The notes beneath the pieces are model-generated. The model was not told where the DNA came from. It made no database searches and saw only the letters and a program-made list of their open reading frames with translations. A stretch of 17,733 nt of DNA. Origin: CAYQDF01 sp964416175 (lineage in GTDB: Bacteria; Chloroflexota; Anaerolineae; Anaerolineales; UBA4823). The stretch is from the NCBI GenBank assembly GCA_964416175.1, contig CAYQDF010000063.1:1-17733 (forward strand), read 5' to 3'. Below are positions 14,358 through 17,733 of this stretch, piece by piece (the stretch's first letter is position 1; every line of letters begins with the position of its first letter). The position numbers were made by a program, and so were the translations under genes.

Positions 14358-15421
14358 TCAGATTGCCTGGGCTGGTCGATCCACATGTCCATATGCGCGA
14401 GCCGGGGGGTATCCACAAGGAGGACTGGGATAGCGGCACAGCAGCGGCCCTGGCGGGAGGGGTTACCCAAGTGCTGGCGATGCCAAACACTCATCCTCCC
14501 GTGGTCGACAGGAATTCCCTCGAGTGGACTCTCAAGAGCGCCAGCTTGAAAGCTCGCTGCGATTACGGTCAGTTCTTAGGCGCAGGCCCAGATAACGCCA
14601 GTGTGATCCCTGAGCTTTCTCCCAGAGCAGCAGGGCTGAAGATGTACCTCAATCAGACCTTCGGCCCACTCTGCCTGGAAGATATGACAGCCTGGATGAA
14701 GCACTTCGCGTGCTGGCCGAGGCAGGCCCCCCTGGCGGTCCACGCCGAAGGCACGACCATGGCAGCGATCATGCTCCTCTCTGCGATCTATGATCGTCCT
14801 GTGCACCTGTGCCACGTTTCACGACGTGAAGAGGTCTTGCTGATCCGCAAAGCGAAGGAACAAGGCTTGAGAGTCACTTGCGAGGTGACGCCGCACCACC
14901 TCTTCCTCACGGAGGAAGATATCCCTGATCTGAGCGAGGGGATCAGTGAGGTTCGGCCCCGGCTGGCAAGCGAGAAAGATCAGGCAGCCCTGTGGGAGAA
15001 CCTGGAAGTGATCGATTGTTTCGCGACAGATCACGCTCCGCACACACTGGATGAAAAAAGAGGCCCAAATCCCCCGCCTGGTTTCCCTGGACTCGAGACT
15101 GCGCTCCCGCTGTTTTTGACTGCGGTTTCCGAGAAAAGATTGTCCATGGACGACCTTCTCCTGCGGATGGTCACCAACCCCAGGCGGATCTTCAACCTGC
15201 CTGTTCAGCCAGGCACATGGATCGAAATCGACCCCAACGCGAGCTGGGAGATCACGGCCAGCGGCGCGCACACGCGCTGTGGATGGACACCCTTTGAGAG
15301 TTACAAGGTGCGTGGTCGATTGCTCAAAGTCTATCTGCGCGGCCAACTCGCTTTCGATGCGGGGGAAGTGCTGTCATCCCCTGGATCTGGAAGGAATATC
15401 AGACAATACGCGGAGGGTTGA
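14354..15421 (+). CDS. pyrC: Dihydroorotase, CAD-like type
   Basis: 355 aa from the ATG at 14354 (the frame is open to a TTG at 14333, inside the terminator). It closes carbamoyl-aspartate to dihydroorotate. Candidate zinc-site residues are H11 and H13 (DPHVHMREPGG), K96 (GLKMYLN, carboxylated Lys), H130 (AVHAEG), H154 (LCHVSR), E177 (TCEVTPHH) and D226 (ATDHAPH). The distances between them equal those of human CAD dihydroorotase as I recall its numbering (1471, 1473, 1556, 1590, 1614, 1637, 1686), with a constant offset of 1460. T102-F103 match the CAD catalytic-loop Thr-Phe. No strong ribosome site precedes the ATG, but the leader stop overlaps it, so coupling is likely. First structural gene of the pyr operon. 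Confidence 0.95.
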   Translation: MIRLPGLVDPHVHMREPGGIHKEDWDSGTAAALAGGVTQVLAMPNTHPPVVDRNSLEWTLKSASLKARCDYGQFLGAGPDNASVIPELSPRAAGLKMYLNQTFGPLCLEDMTAWMKHFACWPRQAPLAVHAEGTTMAAIMLLSAIYDRPVHLCHVSRREEVLLIRKAKEQGLRVTCEVTPHHLFLTEEDIPDLSEGISEVRPRLASEKDQAALWENLEVIDCFATDHAPHTLDEKRGPNPPPGFPGLETALPLFLTAVSEKRLSMDDLLLRMVTNPRRIFNLPVQPGTWIEIDPNASWEITASGAHTRCGWTPFESYKVRGRLLKVYLRGQLAFDAGEVLSSPGSGRNIRQYAEG

Positions 15422-15424
15422 AGA

Positions 15425-15460
15425 ATGTCCTCTGTAAGTTCGTCAAGAGACCATGTGTAA
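15425..15460 (+). other. Possible 11-codon upstream reading frame in the pyrC-pyrB gap
   Basis: An ATG four bases past the pyrC stop, with GGAGGG ten bases upstream, opens a frame MSSVSSSRDHV that ends in TAA. It has a better ribosome site than many real genes here, and a stem-loop follows seven bases later. It may be a second leader peptide or chance. Confidence 0.25.
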
Positions 15461-15466
15461 CTTGTT

Positions 15467-15509
15467 CTTTCTTCAGCCTGTTCAGGGTTGGAGGAGGCTT
15501 GGAAGAAAG
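15467..15509 (+). promoter_or_regulatory. Stem-loop between pyrC and pyrB
   Basis: CTTTCTTC (15467-15474) pairs with GAAGAAAG (15502-15509). AGCC (15475-15478) continues with GGCT (15496-15499) across a two-base bulge. The loop is 17 bases. No T tract follows, so it is not an intrinsic terminator; RNA processing, stability or translation control is possible. Confidence 0.45.
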
Positions 15510-15590
15510 TCCTTTATCAGAAAAACAAAATGGGAAACATTTGAACTTTCAAATTCGGATCAAGTCCAGAAAATCACAATGGAGGTTGAT

Positions 15591-16583
15591 ATGGCAACGT
15601 TTCTTCCGCCGGTAAGAAAGAAAAGCGCCCATCTGCCATTTGGGGATCAACAAAACTCCCCCTTTTACGGCCGAGATATCCTTTCCGTGAGGCAATTCTC
15701 GAGGGATGACCTGGAGTACATCTTCGATGTTGCTCATGAAATGCGGGAGATGGTCCAGCGGATCGGGACATTTGACCTGCTAAAAGGGAAGATCCTGGCG
15801 AACCTGTTTTACGAGCCCTCGACGCGCACCTCGTCCTCTTTTACGTCGGCCATGGAGCGCCTGGGGGGCAGCGTCATCCCCATCAATGAGGTTCACTACT
15901 CCTCAGTGTCCAAAGGTGAGAGCCTTCCAGACACGGTGCGGACCCTGGATTGCTACGCTGATGTGATCGTCCTGCGCCACCCTGAAGTTGGCGCTTCTGC
16001 CCTGGCTGCCCAATATGCACAAAAGCCGATCATCAACGCCGGGGATGGCGTGGGTGAGCACCCGACGCAGGCTCTGCTCGATCTATTCACAATCGTCGAG
16101 GAATTGGGCGAAGTAGATGGCCTGGCGGTGACCATGCTCGGGGATTTAAAATATGGCCGGACGGTGCACTCTCTGGCCCGATTGCTTTCCCTGTTTTCGG
16201 TCAAGATAAATTACGTATCCCCCGCAATCTTGCGGATGCCGTCGGAGATCATCGATGAAATCAACACAAAAGGCATCCCTCAGAAGGAGTATAACAGGCT
16301 GGAAGCCATCCTGCCGGAGACCGACGTACTTTACGTAACGCGGGTCCAGAAGGAGCGCTTCAGCGACCTCGGTGAATACGAGAGTGTGAAGGATGCCTTC
16401 GTCATCACCCCAGAGACCATGAAGCTGGCGAAAGACCGCATGATCGTGATGCATCCCCTGCCGAGGGTCGGCGAGATCAGTATGGAAGTCGATCACGACC
16501 CGCGGGCAGCATACTTCCGGCAAATGGAATACGGCCTGTATGTCCGAATGGCCCTGCTAGCCATGGTATTGGGGAAATCCTAG
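15591..16583 (+). CDS. pyrB: Aspartate carbamoyltransferase catalytic subunit, CAD-like
   Basis: 330 aa from the ATG at 15591, chosen because GGAGG lies five bases upstream; in-frame starts at 15579 and 15453 lack this and add unconserved sequence. It joins carbamoyl phosphate to aspartate, the committed step of pyrimidine synthesis. Carbamoyl-phosphate residues are in EPSTRTSSSF (STRT 77-80) and HPTQALLDL (157-165); the aspartate loop shows HPLPRVGEIS (288-297), and KGES (108-111) holds the mobile-loop Lys. The C-terminus DPRAAYFRQMEYGLYVRMAL is strikingly like the ATCase domain of animal CAD as I remember it. No regulatory pyrI gene is present in the window. The gap to pyrC is 169 bases. 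Gene order pyrC-pyrB equals the DHO-ATC domain order of CAD. Confidence 0.96.
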   Translation: MATFLPPVRKKSAHLPFGDQQNSPFYGRDILSVRQFSRDDLEYIFDVAHEMREMVQRIGTFDLLKGKILANLFYEPSTRTSSSFTSAMERLGGSVIPINEVHYSSVSKGESLPDTVRTLDCYADVIVLRHPEVGASALAAQYAQKPIINAGDGVGEHPTQALLDLFTIVEELGEVDGLAVTMLGDLKYGRTVHSLARLLSLFSVKINYVSPAILRMPSEIIDEINTKGIPQKEYNRLEAILPETDVLYVTRVQKERFSDLGEYESVKDAFVITPETMKLAKDRMIVMHPLPRVGEISMEVDHDPRAAYFRQMEYGLYVRMALLAMVLGKS

Positions 16584-16591
16584 TCTGTGGT

Positions 16592-16636
16592 CTTCACACT
16601 TGAGCGGGAATTGGATTGAAAGATGGCCAAGTGAAG
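16592..16636 (+). promoter_or_regulatory. Inverted repeat in the pyrB-pyrFE gap
   Basis: CTTCACACTTG (16592-16602) can pair with CAAGTGAAG (16628-16636) over nine base pairs with a two-base bulge and a 25-base loop. It ends five bases before the GGAGG of the next gene and has no T tract. It could affect translation of the downstream gene; it could also be chance. Confidence 0.3.
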
Positions 16637-16650
16637 GGTTGGAGGATGAC

Positions 16651-17733
16651 GTGGGATTCTTTTCGAGACTGTCGATAAGGGCTGACCGGGTCGATTCTCT
16701 GTTGTGTGTCGGACTCGACCCGCACCCGGAAGACCTGGAAAGCCAGAATGCGCTTGCGGCGTTTCAATTCTGCATGCGCCTGATCGAATCTACGGCTGAC
16801 CTGGCGCTGGCCTATAAAGTGAACATTGCTTTCTTTGAATTATATGGAGCGGAAGGCTGGAAAGCATTGAGGGATTTGATCCGCGCAGCACCGCTGGAGG
16901 TTCCAGTCATCGTCGATGCCAAGCGCGGCGATATCGCATCTACAGCGGCCGCTTACGCAAGATCTCTGTTCCAGGCGCTGGGAGCTACAGCTGTGACAGC
17001 CAATCCTTTCCTGGGTCACGATGCGCTCGCCCCTTTTCTGGAAGACTCGGAACGAGGGGTATTCCTCTTATGCAAGACATCTAATCCGGGCTCATCGGAC
17101 TTTCAGGATCTTGAAGTTGTCGAAACGAAGTTCGAACCTGTGATAACACGCAGATTGAGGTTATACGAGCAGGTGGCAGTAAGAGCTGCAGAATGGAATA
17201 TCCGGGATAACGTAGGACTGGTAGTCGGCGCAACTCATCCAGATGCCCTGCAATCGGTGCGCAACCTGGCGCCTGCCTTATGGTTACTCACGCCAGGCAT
17301 TGGAGCGCAGGGCGGAATCCTGGCAGATGCGTTGAGCAGGGGTCTGCGGGAGGATGGAAAAGGGATGGTTATCCCAATCTCCAGGGGGATTTCTCGAGCC
17401 AGGGATGTACGCCAGGCCGCAAAGGATTTTCGTGACGCCATCAACGAAGCCAGGACCAGGGTCTGTGGTCCAGAGCTGTTTGGCGTCCATAGGCGGGCGA
17501 TTCCACCCGAGCTGGCAGATCTTGCCCGACGGCTGTTCGAATCTGGCTGCATCAAATTCGGCGAATTCACCCTGAGATCCGGGTTGCTCTCCCCAATCTA
17601 CATTGATCTGCGCCTGCTTGTTGGGCATCCCGAGCTGTTAGATCGGGCAGCTTCCGCATATTTACAGGTACTTCGATCGCTCCGCTTCGACCGGCTGGCA
17701 GCCCTGCCGTATGCCGCGCTGCCGATCGGGACA
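16651..17733 (+). CDS. pyrFE: Bifunctional OMP decarboxylase / orotate phosphoribosyltransferase fusion (3' end beyond window)
   Basis: 361 codons to the window edge with no stop. Starts at GTG 16651, five bases after GGAGG; the ATG at 16646 is in another frame and stops after ten codons. Residues 1 to about 275 are the type 2 OMP decarboxylase: LLCVGLDPHPEDL (17-29), YKVNIAFFE (55-63), catalytic DAKRGDI (89-95, with K91 and D94), TANPFLG, and TPGIGAQGG with the PISRGI phosphate site. From about residue 284 an orotate phosphoribosyltransferase begins: FGEFTLRSGLLSPIYIDLR (302-320), followed by the helix before the core. Together they turn orotate into UMP. The order decarboxylase-then-transferase is opposite to animal UMP synthase; this order is known from cyanobacteria and kinetoplastids. 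Last visible gene of the pyr operon. Confidence 0.93.
   Translation, partial: MGFFSRLSIRADRVDSLLCVGLDPHPEDLESQNALAAFQFCMRLIESTADLALAYKVNIAFFELYGAEGWKALRDLIRAAPLEVPVIVDAKRGDIASTAAAYARSLFQALGATAVTANPFLGHDALAPFLEDSERGVFLLCKTSNPGSSDFQDLEVVETKFEPVITRRLRLYEQVAVRAAEWNIRDNVGLVVGATHPDALQSVRNLAPALWLLTPGIGAQGGILADALSRGLREDGKGMVIPISRGISRARDVRQAAKDFRDAINEARTRVCGPELFGVHRRAIPPELADLARRLFESGCIKFGEFTLRSGLLSPIYIDLRLLVGHPELLDRAASAYLQVLRSLRFDRLAALPYAALPIGT

Noticed and set aside
15453..15590. Upstream in-frame starts for pyrB (15453 and 15579).
   Set aside because: The ATG at 15591 has GGAGG at ideal distance, and the extra residues are not conserved in ATCases.
16646..16678. ATG at 16646 as start of the pyrF gene.
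   Set aside because: Its frame stops after ten codons; the GTG at 16651 is in the decarboxylase frame with a good ribosome site.

Overview
The window is a gene-dense bacterial chromosome segment with ordinary housekeeping and energy genes on both strands. I see no phage, insertion sequence, CRISPR array or other mobile element. The best guess for the host is a Chloroflexota (Anaerolineae-like) bacterium. The reasons are a Rieske/cytochrome b operon with diheme c-type cytochromes, a CAD-like dihydroorotase and aspartate carbamoyltransferase, and a PyrF-PyrE fusion. This is inference from gene content; there is no rRNA or marker gene here to prove it.

Layout. (1) 69-3944, minus strand: a four-gene respiratory operon, Rieske protein -> b6-like cytochrome b -> two diheme cytochromes c, reading toward position 1, with an extended -10 promoter at 4000-4028. 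Positions 1-68, beyond the last gene, show nothing I can name. (2) 4221-4589, plus: a small four-helix membrane protein, divergent from the operon. (3) 4613-4699, minus: tRNA-Ser(GGA) with its own extended -10 promoter. (4) 4755-6083, minus: a GH1 beta-glycosidase with a near-consensus promoter. (5) 6208-9353, plus: thiolase, folK (1-base overlap), a STAS-like protein and folP. (6) 9354-9657: an intergenic stretch with strong inverted repeats ahead of aconitase (9658-12363). (7) 12423-13262, minus: a two-helix membrane protein with a long helical extracytoplasmic part, convergent with aconitase and divergent from surE (13387-14166). (8) 14194 to the end, plus: a pyrimidine operon, pyrC - pyrB - pyrFE, which runs off the window.

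The most interesting element is the start of the pyrimidine operon. A strong promoter (TTGACA, 16 bases, TAAAAT) is followed almost at once by a 41-codon leader reading frame. This frame runs through two hairpins, each followed by seven T's, and ends in an ATGA overlap with pyrC. It looks like a UTP-sensing attenuator based on coupled transcription and translation, of the kind known for enterobacterial pyrBI, here placed in front of an unrelated type of pyr operon. Its message appears to be leaderless or nearly so.

How the genes work together: the Rieske/b/c operon would oxidise quinol and pass electrons to c-type cytochromes; aconitase feeds the citric acid cycle; folK and folP are consecutive steps of folate synthesis; pyrC, pyrB and pyrFE cover carbamoyl-aspartate formation, ring closure, orotate phosphoribosylation and decarboxylation to UMP. 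Several promoters share an extended -10 of the form TGnTAWAAT or TGnTACAAT.
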